Assembly (NCBI GenBank): GCA_019096155.1
Contig: JAHCVI010000002.1
Span: 3,100,001 to 3,164,000, forward strand
Direction of reading: 5' to 3'
Length of the DNA stretch: 64,000 nt
Source of the DNA: Staphylotrichum longicolle
Taxonomy: Eukaryota; Ascomycota; Sordariomycetes; Sordariales; Chaetomiaceae
Shown here in pieces: positions 31,077 through 41,846 of this stretch. A model generated the notes under the pieces. The model saw nothing but the letters and a program-made list of their open reading frames with translations, had not been told where the DNA came from and searched no databases. Every line of letters begins with the position of its first letter. The first letter of the stretch is position 1. The translations under genes were made by a program, and so were the position numbers.

Positions 31077-32294
31077 TTACTTCCCCTCAGCAGCCAGCTT
31101 CATATCCTCCTCCCACTCAGTCTTTATCCGCTCTGCGAACGCGTCATCACTCAAGACCTTCCACGCAACCGCGGCCATGCCCCGCCCGCACTCCAACGCC
31201 CGCTCAAACGAATCGTCCGTGCCGCCCACAGCGGTAAACCCCTTCGTATGGTTGGCCTCGCCCTCCTTGGTTGCAATTCCAAACACGCCATGGAACCCGG
31301 GGCACTGGTAGCACACATCCCCCATATCCGTGCTCCCCGCCAGGATGTCCGCGGGCTCGTCGGACGCCACCGTCCCCTCAGGCATCGCCTCGATGTACGC
31401 CTCACACAGGCCCCGGCTCGGCCTGACGTCGGCATACGAGTTCAGCGGCTCGACCCGCGCCTCGCACCCCGTCGCGAGCGCCGCGCCCTCGAAGCACTTC
31501 AGCACCCGCCCCCACAGCGCCTCGGCCCCGGCCTGCGTGGCGCTCCGCACGTAGTACTCGACGACGCAGTCCGCGGGCGTGACGTTGGGCCGGTCCCCGG
31601 CCTTGCGAAACACGCCGTGGATCCGCTCGTGCGGCCGGATGTGCTGGCGCAGCATGCTGATGGCGTTGTACGAGAGGCAGACGGCGTCGAGGGCGTTGAC
31701 GCCGTCCCACGGCGCGATGGACGCGTGCGCCTCCTTGCCCGTGAAGTGCACGCGCATCTTGACGTTGGCGAGCATGCGCACGAACGACACGCCGCGGATG
31801 GCGGGCGGCAGCTTGTGGCCGGGGCCCGGGTGGACCATCAGGCTGGCGGCAGCGCCGGTGTACGCGCCGGCGTCGATGAGCTTGAGCTTGCCGCCGCCGC
31901 CCTCCTCGGCGGGGGTGCCGAGCAGGCGGACGCGGCCGGGCTGGCCGGAGGACTTGAGGGCGGCGGCGGCGCCGAGGAAGGCGGCGAAGGAGGCCGAGGC
32001 GATGAGGTTGTGGCCGCAGGCGTGGCCGATGCCCGGGAGGGCGTCGTACTCGGCGTTGAAGATGACCAGGCGGCCGCCGGAGCCAAAGTCGGCGGAGAAG
32101 GCGGTTTCGAGGCCGAAGGCGTGGGGGGTTACGGTGAAACCCAGGGACTGGAGGGTGGAAACGAAGGCGTCATGGGCTTGGTGCTCCTCGTAGGCCAGTT
32201 CGGGGTTGGCGTGGATGTGCTTGTTGATGTGCGAGATCTCGGCGTTGCGGTGGTGGATCTCGTCGTTGATGACGCTTGTCATGTTGGCTGCCAT
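31077..32294 (-). CDS. M20D-type peptidase/amidohydrolase (PM20D2-like)
   Basis: Single exon, 405 residues, start MAANMTSVINDE. The metal-dependent M20D fold is clear. HIHANPELAYEE is the N-terminal motif. IFNAEYDALPGIGHACGHNLI contains the Asp and the CGHN cluster of the di-zinc site. LLGTPAEEGGGGK holds the catalytic Glu pair, and GSTDMGDV is the late metal region. A dimerisation (lid) domain with VHFTGKEAHASIAPWDGVNA lies between. Related enzymes hydrolyse amides, N-acyl amino acids or dipeptides, usually in the cytosol; the substrate is not predictable. It is convergent with the lipoxygenase gene, with 261 bases between stops. Confidence 0.92.
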   Translation of the reverse strand: MAANMTSVINDEIHHRNAEISHINKHIHANPELAYEEHQAHDAFVSTLQSLGFTVTPHAFGLETAFSADFGSGGRLVIFNAEYDALPGIGHACGHNLIASASFAAFLGAAAALKSSGQPGRVRLLGTPAEEGGGGKLKLIDAGAYTGAAASLMVHPGPGHKLPPAIRGVSFVRMLANVKMRVHFTGKEAHASIAPWDGVNALDAVCLSYNAISMLRQHIRPHERIHGVFRKAGDRPNVTPADCVVEYYVRSATQAGAEALWGRVLKCFEGAALATGCEARVEPLNSYADVRPSRGLCEAYIEAMPEGTVASDEPADILAGSTDMGDVCYQCPGFHGVFGIATKEGEANHTKGFTAVGGTDDSFERALECGRGMAAVAWKVLSDDAFAERIKTEWEEDMKLAAEGK

Positions 32295-33603
32295 GGTGGG
32301 TGAAGGGCAGGGGTGATGCGAGGAGTGTGTTCCGAGGAGAGTGTTGTGAGGAGTGTGTAGATACGGATGTTCTCGGCTGTTTTTCAGTTTTCGTCTTTGG
32401 GTTTGTGGACAATTGATGGAACCGAAGCTCTTCCTGAGCGTGTTCCGGAAGAAAGGAGAGTTACGGGCTTTTCAGTGTCGTATAAGGTCGGTTGTTGACT
32501 TTCGGGCCTCATCACTGCCCCACCGCAATCGACCCCGCCATGCCGCCTGGGACGGAACCGGCGCGGCGGCAATGACGCGGATTCCCTTTGCTTCCGGCCT
32601 CAGCCTAACCCACCACAGCCCACTCAGCAGCCAAGCTGCACCCGGCAACACTGTCCAATCATTCCACGATAGTGGCGGGATGAGCTGTCGAAGGCGATCA
32701 AGAGACACCCGAGGGACAAGAAACCCTTATTCCGAGAAACCAGGCTGCCGCCCAGTTACTGAGATGGTTCTGGGACTGGATGACGAGTCGTTCATAACTT
32801 ACGTACACCCTGGTGTAGTCGTTCTGCCAGGAATTGCCAAGCAAGGACTCCACGCACCAAGACGCGTCCTTGATCCTTGGTCCATGTGCTAACGACCTCA
32901 ATCGTCTTTGGGTTGCGGAAGGAACTTGCAGCCAAAACATCAGCTGGAGACTGGCTGCCAATATTTTGTCGTAGTGCAGTGAACGTCTTCCGTTCTCGAT
33001 TCACCACGGTGCTGTTTAAGTCGTTTTCATCCATCCTAAAGTATTCCTGCTTTTTCTCCCCTTCTCCTTTTTGTCCCCTTGCATTGCATTCCGAGGCCAA
33101 GGTCTGGCCCAGGAAAGTTGAGATTGAACCCCACCGTAAGCAGCTCCGAACCAATCATCATTTGTTCTTCAGCATGATGCTTGGCTTCGGCAGGTACGTA
33201 CCGGACGGGCCGCGAGATTTTGGCTTTCTGGCAACAAAAGCGCCGCTTCCGACCAGTCCGGATCTCGACTCTGCCCGCGACATCCGCTTCCTCCTGTCGG
33301 TCACCCTCACAACCCCCAGCGGCACCGGAAACCAGCCCGTGGCAGGCATTCACTTGCGCTGCTGTACTACGCTCGAAACATCGATCGAACCGTCGTCCGA
33401 TCTCGCGACCGACCTGCAGTCGGGTCCTCCCCCCGTTCTTCGCCCCCCTCGAAACCGCGCACGAATCAGGACCGGTGCTTGTGCACCTGAAACCTCGCCA
33501 TGAGCCTCCACGTAGGCCAGGGCCACGGGCCCTCGACTTCCCGCGTCTTGCACCTCGACTTTCGCGTTCGGCCGTCACCAGTGTTGGCAGCGGCATTCCT
33601 ACC
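32295..33603. other. Intergenic between divergent M20D and YTP1-like genes
   Basis: About 1.3 kb, presumably the two promoters. No protein motif recognised. An upstream exon encoding a signal peptide for the YTP1-like gene could lie here but I could not establish one. Confidence 0.4.
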
Positions 33604-35157
33604 ATGGCGCTGGGACACGGAGGACACGAAGTGGACAAGATCCCCGAGGGGGAGACCATCTCGTTGGAACCCATTGTATGTTGGCTGCACGCTGGCGCTT
33701 GGGGTGTGGCAGGTGTTGACGATGTTGCAGGACACGACACTATGGATTCACATCTTCCTCCAGATGCTCGCCTTTGGCATCCTGTTCCCGCTCGGCATGG
33801 TTCTCGGGGTGAGCATGCATTGCTTCTCTCTGAATATGTCATGGACTGACGGATATCCGCTCCCAGATCATCAAGAGCCGATGGCACGTTCCCCTACAAA
33901 TCTTCACCACGGCTCTCGCCCTTCTCGGTTACGCTCTCGGCCACCTGCATAAGGGTAGGCAGTTCAACCCGAAGAACGTCCACGCAAAGGCCGCCAATCC
34001 ACTATTCTTCCTCATGGTCGCACAAATCGTGCTGGGTGCCTACCTGAAGCTGCACCTCGAGAGGGGCATCCATGGCCGCATCCGACCCGCCATCCGACTG
34101 GTGCACAGCATCAACGGCAAGGCGTTCCCGGTATACGCATGGGTGCAGATGATCTTTGGCGGCATTACGGCCCTGGGGTTCTGCCAGGGAGACCATGTGG
34201 GACAGTGCCTGGCGCATTTCATCATGGGCGGCGCTTTCATCGCCTACGGCGTGCTCCTGACCATTCTCCTGCTGGTGGGCCAGCTGTGGCTTCGTCGGAC
34301 TGGCCGCAGCCAGGAGTTCTTCGACAGCGCCGTCATCGCGGCTTGGGGCTGCGTCAACACCTTCACCGAGCACCGTTGGGGCACTGCCTGGGTTAGGAAC
34401 GACTGGCAGCACACCACCATGGGCATCATCTGGTGGAGCGCCGGCTTGGTCGGCGTGTGGCTCAGCAAGGACAGGGATGGTGCGCCGAAGCGCAACTTCA
34501 TCCCGGGCTTTGTCATTCTCATCACCGGCTGGGCCATGTCGGCGCATCCGCAGGAGCTGATGATCAGCGCCATGACCCATAAGATGTTTGGCTACACCCT
34601 CATGGCGGCCGGCCTGACGCGCATCATCGAGGTGTCGTTTGTGCTGCGGGACAAGCCGGGTCTCTCGGAGGATGGGCGTGAGCACAACAGCTTCCAGTTC
34701 ATTCCCGTCTTCGTAAGTTTCTCGGCGCATTTCAGCATCCATTCAACTGCTAACAAGGCGTCTCCAGCTCCTCTACGCCGCTGGTTTCCTCTTCATGGGC
34801 GCCACTGAAGAGCAGATGGCGCTCATGGCCGGCTCCGGCATTGACCATGTCGCCTATATTCTGATCCTCTACAGCCTGGCCTCGCTACTCTTCTTGGTCA
34901 CCTTGGCCCTCATCCACGTCTACGACCGCGCCAACCCGCCAGCCAAGAAGCCGCTTGCTAACGGCCACGCGGCGCGCGGGGCTGATGACGCACAATTGCG
35001 GGACGCGAACGAGTTTGAGCTGGACGGGCTGGTCAGTGATGACGAGGACGAGGAGCGCGCGGCGAGGAGGAAGCTGCTGCGGGATGATGGGCTGGAGGAG
35101 GACGACGGGCCTGCAAGCCCGAGCACCGTGGGAAGAAACAGTGATCGGGTTGTGTAG
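33604..35157 (+). CDS. YTP1-like polytopic membrane protein (DUF2427 and Ftp1 domains)
   Basis: Exons 33604-33675, 33731-33808, 33867-34712 and 34768-35157 give 461 residues. The N-terminal half (DTTLWIHIFLQMLAFGILFP, then HVPLQIFTTALALLGYALGH) resembles the cytochrome-b561-like DUF2427. The second half (VNTFTEHRWGTAW, GWAMSAHPQ, HKMFGYTLMAAGLTRI) is the fungal Ftp1/YTP1 domain with paired histidines in membrane helices. About ten hydrophobic segments are present, and the C-terminus is a charged acidic tail with DDEDEER. The likely location is the plasma membrane; the function of YTP1 proteins is poorly known, though the conserved histidines suggest haem or metal binding. The chosen start lacks the signal peptide seen in some relatives, so the true 5' end may be further upstream. 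Confidence 0.82.
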
Positions 35158-35809
35158 AAGGAGGGTCTCGGTCTATAAGAGGGGTATCTACATTGTATTG
35201 CATTGGGTTGGATGGAGTTTCTAGCTTGTCTGTGACAGCGGGGTGGGCATATTTTTACGGTTTTAGTGTTTTAAGCTAATGCGCAGTACATTCACACTAA
35301 CAGCCATGGCACGAACTAGCAATCTCAGTGACGTCGGTGGAGAGGCGGCGGAAAGTCATCGTGGGCTGTTTGGGCGCCCTTTCAACGACAGGATTGTCTA
35401 GATCAGGCAGGTCGCTATGGGTTGTGCGTTGCCGATCCTGCTTCCCCGCCTTGGCTGCCTAGACCTCAGCGGAGCGCCTCTCCGCCTGGTGAGCGCAAAC
35501 CACGCTGAAGCTGAAGGGCGCAACTTTATCTCAACATCATCATTCAGATCCCCTGAACAAGAGGGTCCTTCTCACAACACGGGCAAGGGGCATGACGAAC
35601 ATTTAAGACACCAGAACCGGCACCACCATCCATCACCACCATCCCTCAAACCTCATCAACGCTCTGCAACAGACGGCACAATAATCGTCCGACCTGACAC
35701 AACACCAAACTCAACCAAACTCCACCTACTTACTCCTTGCCTCGTGGTACCTTTAAAACATCCTCAATTAACCACCGCCACATAACAAGCAAAAATTACA
35801 CCCGGCAAC
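35158..35809. other. Intergenic
   Basis: 3' flank of the YTP1-like gene and promoter/leader of the next gene, which is rich in C and A just before the start. No gene seen. Confidence 0.4.
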
Positions 35810-37119
35810 ATGTCCAACATCACCCTCACCGCCCGCTGCCTCTGCAACGCCCACTCCTTCACCACCCCGCCCCTGCCCCCTCCGCCTTCCCCCTCAAGGG
35901 CTCCTGCTGCCACTGCCACTCGTGCCGCCACGTCACCGGCGCCCTGCGCTCGTCCGACGCCATCTGGCCCGGCCCGGCCGAGGACATCGCCCGCGCCGCC
36001 GCCGCTTCGCCCGATCCCTCTGGCTCGGGGGGCAAGCCTCCGCTGAAGCGGTTCCGCTGCTCGCCCAAGACGAATCTCCTGTTTTGCGCGGGTTGTGGAT
36101 GCGTGCTGTTCTTTGAGGAGTTTGACGAACCCCGCGAGGAGATCAAGGGCGGGGAGATACCCGAGGGGGCGAGTTACCTGGTGTTTACGGGGGCGCTGTC
36201 GGCGGAGGCCGCGGACGAGGGCGGGGAGGTGCCGCGGCCGCTGGTGCGGGTCGTGGACCACATCTTTGTGGGCGACACGCTGGACGGGGGCGCGGTGCCC
36301 TGGCTGAGGCACCTGAATGGGGAGGGCGGGGAGGAGGTCAAGGTGTGGCTGGGGCGGCGCGGGGAGAGCGAGGAGGTGCCGAGCGGGGCGCACTGGCCTG
36401 CGCTTGCGGACCTGCCCAAGTATGAGGCGGGCTTGAAGAAGGCGGAGGGGGACAAGGGGAATGTGCCGGTTCGGTGCAAGTGTGGCGGCGTGGACTTGGT
36501 GCTGCGCGCGGGCGAGCTGCAGAGGGAGTTTGAGGAGAAGCAGAAGAAGGGGGAGGAGTTGTGGTGGCTTGTCGACCCGGTCACGCACAAACTCATGGGG
36601 TCGATGGATGCCTGCGAATCGTGCCGGCGCTGTGCAGGGTCCGAGGTCTGCAACTGGACGTTTGCCCTGCTACGGCACATCTCGTTCGCAGACGGCAATC
36701 CGGACGGGTTCCCCAAGGACACCGCGGAGCTGAGGGCGGCGGTCGAAGCAAAAGACGGCAAACCTCGCGATCCGAGGCTCGGTACGCTTACTATGTATGC
36801 CAGCTCGCCCGACGTCCAGCGCTACTTTTGCGGCCGGTGCTCGGCCCACGTCTTCTTTGCGGTGGACAGCCGGCCCGAGATGGTGGATATTGCTGTCGGT
36901 CTGTTGGATGCTCCCGACGGCGCCAGGGCCGAGAGCGTCATCTCGTGGAACTTTGGAGGAGGCATGAGTTGGACACAGGACATGAAGGGCACTTGGAGGG
37001 AGGGGATCCTGGACGCAGTCTCGAAGGACGCGGAGGAGTGGAGGATCGCACGGGGGTATCCCAAGAACTGGCGCAGGGTCATCCGAGAGCAGGAGGGGCA
37101 GCCAGGGAAGAACTTGTGA
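35810..37119 (+). CDS. Double GFA/CENP-V domain protein (frameshift near the N-terminus)
   Basis: The start MSNITLTARCLCNAHSFTT at 35810 is the first half of a GFA zinc-binding motif. The second half, LKGSCCHCHSCRHVTGAL, is in the next frame, so one base is missing somewhere in the C-rich stretch at about 35860-35888. After it the frame is open to 37119. The first GFA domain includes FCAGCGCVLFFEEF. A second domain has VRCKCGGVDLVL, DACESCRRCAGSEV and RYFCGRCSAHVFF, giving a tandem of two zinc folds, about 436 residues in all. GFA-family proteins bind zinc through cysteine pairs and include enzymes acting on glutathione adducts, but most fungal members are uncharacterised. No intron signal explains the break, so a sequencing indel in the C run or a recent mutation is likely. 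Confidence 0.8.
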
Positions 37120-37248
37120 AGACTCCATACCCGGGTGAGTCCTTCACTGAGTGGGTTTGAGTGGACACCCCTGATCCACAAGGTTAGGGCCCAACCCAAC
37201 ATGAGCCGCCACACCGAGTAACCGTCTCCATCGACAACTCCTCGTCCA

Positions 37249-37319
37249 GCGTCAGTGGTTTAGTGGTAAAATCCATCGTTGCCATCGATGGGCCCCGCGT
37301 TCGATTCGCGGCTGACGCA
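37249..37319 (+). tRNA. tRNA-Gly (anticodon GCC)
   Basis: 71 bases without intron. The acceptor stem GCGTCAG/CTGACGC is perfect, discriminator A. The anticodon loop reads TTGCCAT, giving GCC. The T loop is TTCGATT. Confidence 0.94.
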
Positions 37320-37718
37320 GCGCATTGCTTTTGCTGGTGAGACCTCCTTTTTGGCTTGTGATATGGGGAACTTGAAGCGACATGTGGGCAACATGGTGTG
37401 TAGCGAGGTTGAGGTCGACGAATGATTTCTGACTCGACACCTGCTTAACAGAAATTTCAACCTGCACTAGAATATTGACCAGAGGCCAAGGAGGAAAGCA
37501 TGGAAACCCTGTGGTTGTAGGGAAGTGAGTACTTAGGACGCCTTCGCTCTATGTCGACAAACATCAGCAGCAGCTCTTCCTAGCGAAAAGAAAACTATGT
37601 TGCCGCTTGTATTTCTCGGTCAATGAATGGGGCGTAGAAATTCCAACATTGACAAAAAATGAAAAGGAGAGCAAAAATGGATAAAGAAGCTCGTGTGTTG
37701 ACTCTGAGCAAAAGGTAA

Positions 37719-37816
37719 CGTCACCTGTAGGATTCGAACCTACGCTCCCGAGGGAACTGCCTGGCAGCTAACTGTGAATTAGCAGGGCAGCGCGTTAACC
37801 ACTCCGCCAAAGTGAC
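37719..37816 (-). tRNA. tRNA-Ser (anticodon GCT) with intron
   Basis: 98 bases on the minus strand. The acceptor stem GTCACTT/AGGTGAC is closed, discriminator G. Anticodon stem CTGCC/GGCAG surrounds CTGCTA, giving anticodon GCT, with an intron of about 17 bases one base 3' to the anticodon. A long variable arm and the T loop TTCGAAT follow, as in serine tRNAs. Confidence 0.9.
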
Positions 37817-38528
37817 TGCTCTGCGATGTTTATGCGTTTGGCCACCCATGTAGCGGGCTTCGGCACCTCCATCCGACAGTGTGAACATCGAGATTGGCCT
37901 CAGCATCAATCCTGGACGTTTCTTATGGAGCTGGAACAAACCGATGATGGAGTGATATCGCTGATGCAGTAGTAGAGATTAGTAAGAAGGTTGCCGAGAG
38001 CTCAAGACGAGCTTAGAAACTCGACAGTTTGTAGCTAACGTCAGGGGGACGAATCTCATAACTGATTTGCAGATAACAAGTTGAGCATTTTCATCTTGTT
38101 ATGTTGCCTCCTTTTGATTACGGAGTGGCCCTTAGACAACCGAATCTTCCAGCTCCCAGACAGATCTGTATTCGCGCTTGAGCCCGGAGCCCGACGTGCG
38201 GTGAATAGTACCTACCACCACCCCCTTAGGTGACACATGAGACTCAAAACTAGGGTCTGACAGAACTCATTGTTTTGGATACTGGTAGCTGCTTGAAACT
38301 AATTTGCTTTGGACATTTGGCGGTGTAAGGGCATGGAATTCACTGATCTTGCTCTGGCTTTAAATCAGGAGTGTCTTGTTCCAACTACTATGGTCACTAC
38401 CGTCCTGCTACTAGTATCCGCCCGGTCTACTTACGAGCACTCTTGTTCTCAGAACATTTCATCTGCCAAGGGCAGTACCCGTTCCTTGAAGATCATTGTT
38501 GCCGTCGTTGAACTTTTCCACACCAGGC
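37817..38528. other. Intergenic, left border of the tailoring cluster
   Basis: No gene recognised between tRNA-Ser and the first methyltransferase. Confidence 0.4.
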
Positions 38529-39972
38529 CTAGCCCAGAATTGCATCAATCACCGACATCGAACTCCCGTACGGCTTGTTCACAGCAACGATCTTGAGCCG
38601 GTAATCTGCCGCCTCTAAGATGGTCCTCCACTCCTCCAAGTCACGCTCCTGGGCGTTGAACCGCTGCATCATCCCCACATCCTTGGACCGGAGCTCGCGC
38701 TCCGTGATTGACAAAATGCTGCCGGGTTCAGGAAGGACAAAGTCCATGATCAGAAGATGTGAGCTTTGGTTCATTGAGTTGACTGTGTTCTTGAGGATCC
38801 TGACCGAGTTTTCAGAGTCCCAGTTGTGGAGGATCTGGCGGAAGAGGTAGACGGCCGCGCCTTTCAGGGGCTGCGTGGTGAAGAAGTCGTAGCCTTGGAA
38901 TGTGATACGGCGGGCAATATCAGGCCCGTTCTCGTCTCTGACCGTCTTGGCCCCAGCCTCGACGACGTGCGGAATGTCTTGCACGACGAGGTCTAAATCC
39001 GGGAATGCCTTAGCCAGGGCCACGCAGCTGTGACCCATGCTTCCGCCAATCTGTCACCGAGATTACACCAGCAGTCAGTCTTAGTCCGTGTGAAATGGAG
39101 AGGAACGGAAACCACTGACATCGACCACAGTAGCCTTGTTGAGGCCAGCCCAGTTGAAGGCGTTGACGAGGTGTTTCAAATCGCTTTTAGGGCTGCTGCC
39201 CACACCACTCATGACCCGTCCAAAGACTTTGTGGAGCTCCGGCTGCTGAGCAATGTACTGGTACATGGGGAGATTGGTATTGAACGCAACGCTGAAAGCT
39301 GTCTCGTTGGGTGCGGTGCTATTGGGCCATCGCTCATGGGCAGTGACCATCGCGCCAGCGGTTGGGACGTTGACGCTTGTGACCCACACCCTTTGGTCAC
39401 GCAACTTGGGGTTTTCCACCAGAGCTGCTGACGTGGCTGAATGGGCGATGAAGCCTGGTTTGGGCTCGGCGAAGACGTGGTTCGTCATGGCCATGCGGGC
39501 CAGACATTTGAGGCGGAGCACTGATACGCAAGCCTTGGTCGCTAGCTCCGAGTACGAGATGCCGCCCTCCAAAGGAACGAGCTCAAAGATCCCAAAATGG
39601 CTCATCCATCGAAGTATTTCCATGTAATGGTGCTACGCGGCGTGTTAACCATGACTATCCATCCAGTGGCTTCCATTGCGTATGGTACAAGCAACCCACA
39701 GATGCAATGGCGTTTTGCAGGTAGTCGGCAGGGCCGGAAATCAGCTGAAATATCTGCAATGCGTTGTCCAGGAGCTTCTCCCTGGCAATCCGCAGCTCTT
39801 CGGGTGCCTGCGCAGGCAATGTGGTGACAGGCCCATGACGATCGAAGCTCGGGTCGGGAAGCCCGTTCGCTCTGAGATAACCAGTCAATGTCCTGGTTTG
39901 CTCATTGATGTCTTGAACCAAGAGCTCCAAAGCCGATGAGCCAACAGTTGGACTTTGCGAAACACTACCCAT
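38529..39972 (-). CDS. SAM-dependent O-methyltransferase, fungal secondary-metabolism type
   Basis: Exons 39972-39700, 39632-39120 and 39050-38529 give 435 residues. Introns 39699-39633 and 39119-39051 are GT-AG and all exon lengths are multiples of three. An N-terminal winged-helix dimerisation domain (MEILRWMSHFGIFELVP, later TKACVSVLRLKCLARMAM) precedes the Rossmann domain. SAM motif I spans the second junction, VVDIGGSMGHSCVALAKAF. DIP follows as the usual post-II motif, then FRQILHNWDSENSVRIL and the late ERDLEEWRTILEAADYRL. The class methylates phenolic or enol hydroxyls of polyketides and similar compounds. It lies head-to-tail with the AusD-type methyltransferase and near other tailoring genes, suggesting a shared pathway. 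Confidence 0.9.
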
Positions 39973-40427
39973 CGTGAAACGTTTTGGAGGGGCAATTGAT
40001 AAGTGACTCTTGAAGTTGGACTCAACTTTGTCGAGTCGACAGCTGTGATGCCTGATGGCAAAAGAAGAAGGAGGGACATTTCTTCTAAGACCACGCACCT
40101 GTCTCGCTTCGGGCTTCGGTTTTGCAGTTCGCCGACGTGAGCTCGGATCAATGAGTCGGTCTGTTCTTGAAGCTGCAGCTTAGTCTCGGACATGCCAAAT
40201 CGTCTGCGTGTCCATGTCTCAAAAACTCAGCAACCATCAGTGTGCCACAAGGGTCGGTGTTGAATGGGACTACTGCATTTACATCTTGCGCAACTGTGGC
40301 GGTTTGGGTTTTACCCGACCTTCGCTCTTTATGTCCCCTATTATGTTGAAGTCCGTGTATGGCCCTTTCTGAGTCCAATGATGTTGGTGCGTTAGGTATG
40401 GGTCTACTACCCCTGACTTTTCGTTCG
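39973..40427. other. Intergenic between two minus-strand methyltransferases
   Basis: 455 bases holding the promoter of the downstream O-methyltransferase. No gene or repeat recognised. Confidence 0.4.
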
Positions 40428-41331
40428 CTACAGTCTCACACAAGTAAAAACAAGCCTTTTGGCTCTCGGGCCGTCCCATCTGCCATTCTGCTCGGCAGCG
40501 CCCAATCCATCATCCAGATTTGCTTGGACGTCCCATTTGGTGCCCGTATCCCTCTCAATCTGCCGCCACATTTCCAAGAACGTCTCAGCATTGTGCTTGA
40601 ACACAATCGTGCCCGGTCTACCAGGGGCTTCCACGCCATCCATATGTCCGACGCTCTGTCCCACAATCATGGAACCCTTTTCCGGCCGCAGCAGCTCGAT
40701 GATGCGCTTACAAGCTTCAACCTGTCCGTCCCAGTTCCACAAGTGGAGGATCAGACTGAGCTGAACGATATCAACTCTGCCCTCAAACTCCCGCAGCCGT
40801 AGATTTCCTCGGTCCATGAAATCCGCGGCAATAAAATTCTGGGCTGGAAGACGATCCTCGTCACGGAAGAAACGCGTGGCCAACGGTAAGAACTCGGCCT
40901 GCTCTTCAAGGCCGATCAAGTTGGTGGGCGGGGCGCCGTCGTGCACAAGCTTGCGCAAATCCTGCGCGAAGCAGCAGCCCACGTCAAGGAACACATGTCC
41001 CTGGTTTTTGATCCGGTCGAGAATGATAGGATAGACGTCATGGCGGCAGAGCGAGAGATTGAGGAAGTAAAAGGTTCCAACGCAGGGCCAAGGGAAGATG
41101 TCCCAGATTTGGTCTCGCTGTAGTGAGAGCTGGTCAGCTTGATTGTGCTAAACAGTTTTGATTGGGAAAGAGTGCACTGACAATATCGAGGATCTGAGGA
41201 ATCACCTCGTCGGGGCATAAATGACTGTATTTCTCGAGCAAGTCCTGGACGGTCTCCGAGACTGCATTAATCGGGGGGAAGTACCAGGCGACGTCCTTGC
41301 TCTTGGAGCCAACACCATCCTCAGTCGTCAT
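40428..41331 (-). CDS. Class I methyltransferase of the AusD type
   Basis: Exons 41331-41182 and 41117-40428 (intron 41181-41118) give 279 residues. The motif order is typical of the small methyltransferases found in fungal meroterpenoid and related clusters: FPWPCVGTFYFLNLSL, then SAM motif I HVFLDVGCCFAQDLRKLV, DGAPPTNLIGLE, FFRDEDRLPAQNFIAADF, and SLILHLWNWDGQVEACKRII. A conserved MIVGQSVG and FKHNAETFLEMW follow. The product is a cytosolic SAM-dependent methyltransferase, probably acting on carboxyl or hydroxyl groups of a natural product; this is inferred from family membership. It lies 455 bases from the O-methyltransferase on the same strand. Confidence 0.86.
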
Positions 41332-41846
41332 TGTGGGCAGTAGGAAATGAATCACCACTTATGCTTTGACTGCTGCGCAATGCCTGCTTGAGGGCGACGT
41401 TGAGCCCGTTCTAGTCCCGCCCCTCTCAACGAGTACAGCAAAAAGAAGAGGTGATTGGGTTTATCAAGATTCATGAATCGGCGTCCGGGAGATCCGGGTG
41501 GACAGGACTTGAGAAGTCCGATCATTATGTCTCGGAATAGCAGGCACTTTGAGACCTGTGAGGGCACACGTTGCTCAGTACGCCACCACAAAAACCGGCA
41601 ATCCTTGTGAACGCGTGTTCAATATCAAATAGCCGCACGCTAACTGTTGCTCGACACTGGCAATATCTCTAGAGAAGACGTGAAAACCTAGGCACCTGAG
41701 TGATGCGCCCATGACCTTCTCACGAAGCGCCCCCCCTTCATCCCTTCCTTCTCTAGCTGGGCCGCTCGACTAGGGTCTGGGCTTGTAATCAAATGGGCTA
41801 CGCCAGTATTTTGGAAACTACACTCAGTACTTCCCCACAGCTCAAG
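41332..41846. other. Intergenic between minus-strand cluster genes
   Basis: About 515 bases: the promoter of the AusD-type gene and the 3' flank of the DUF4243 gene. Nothing else recognised. Confidence 0.4.

Noticed and set aside
31248..32303. 351-residue plus-strand frame opposite the M20D gene
   Set aside because: Shadow of a GC3-biased coding strand; no recognisable domain.
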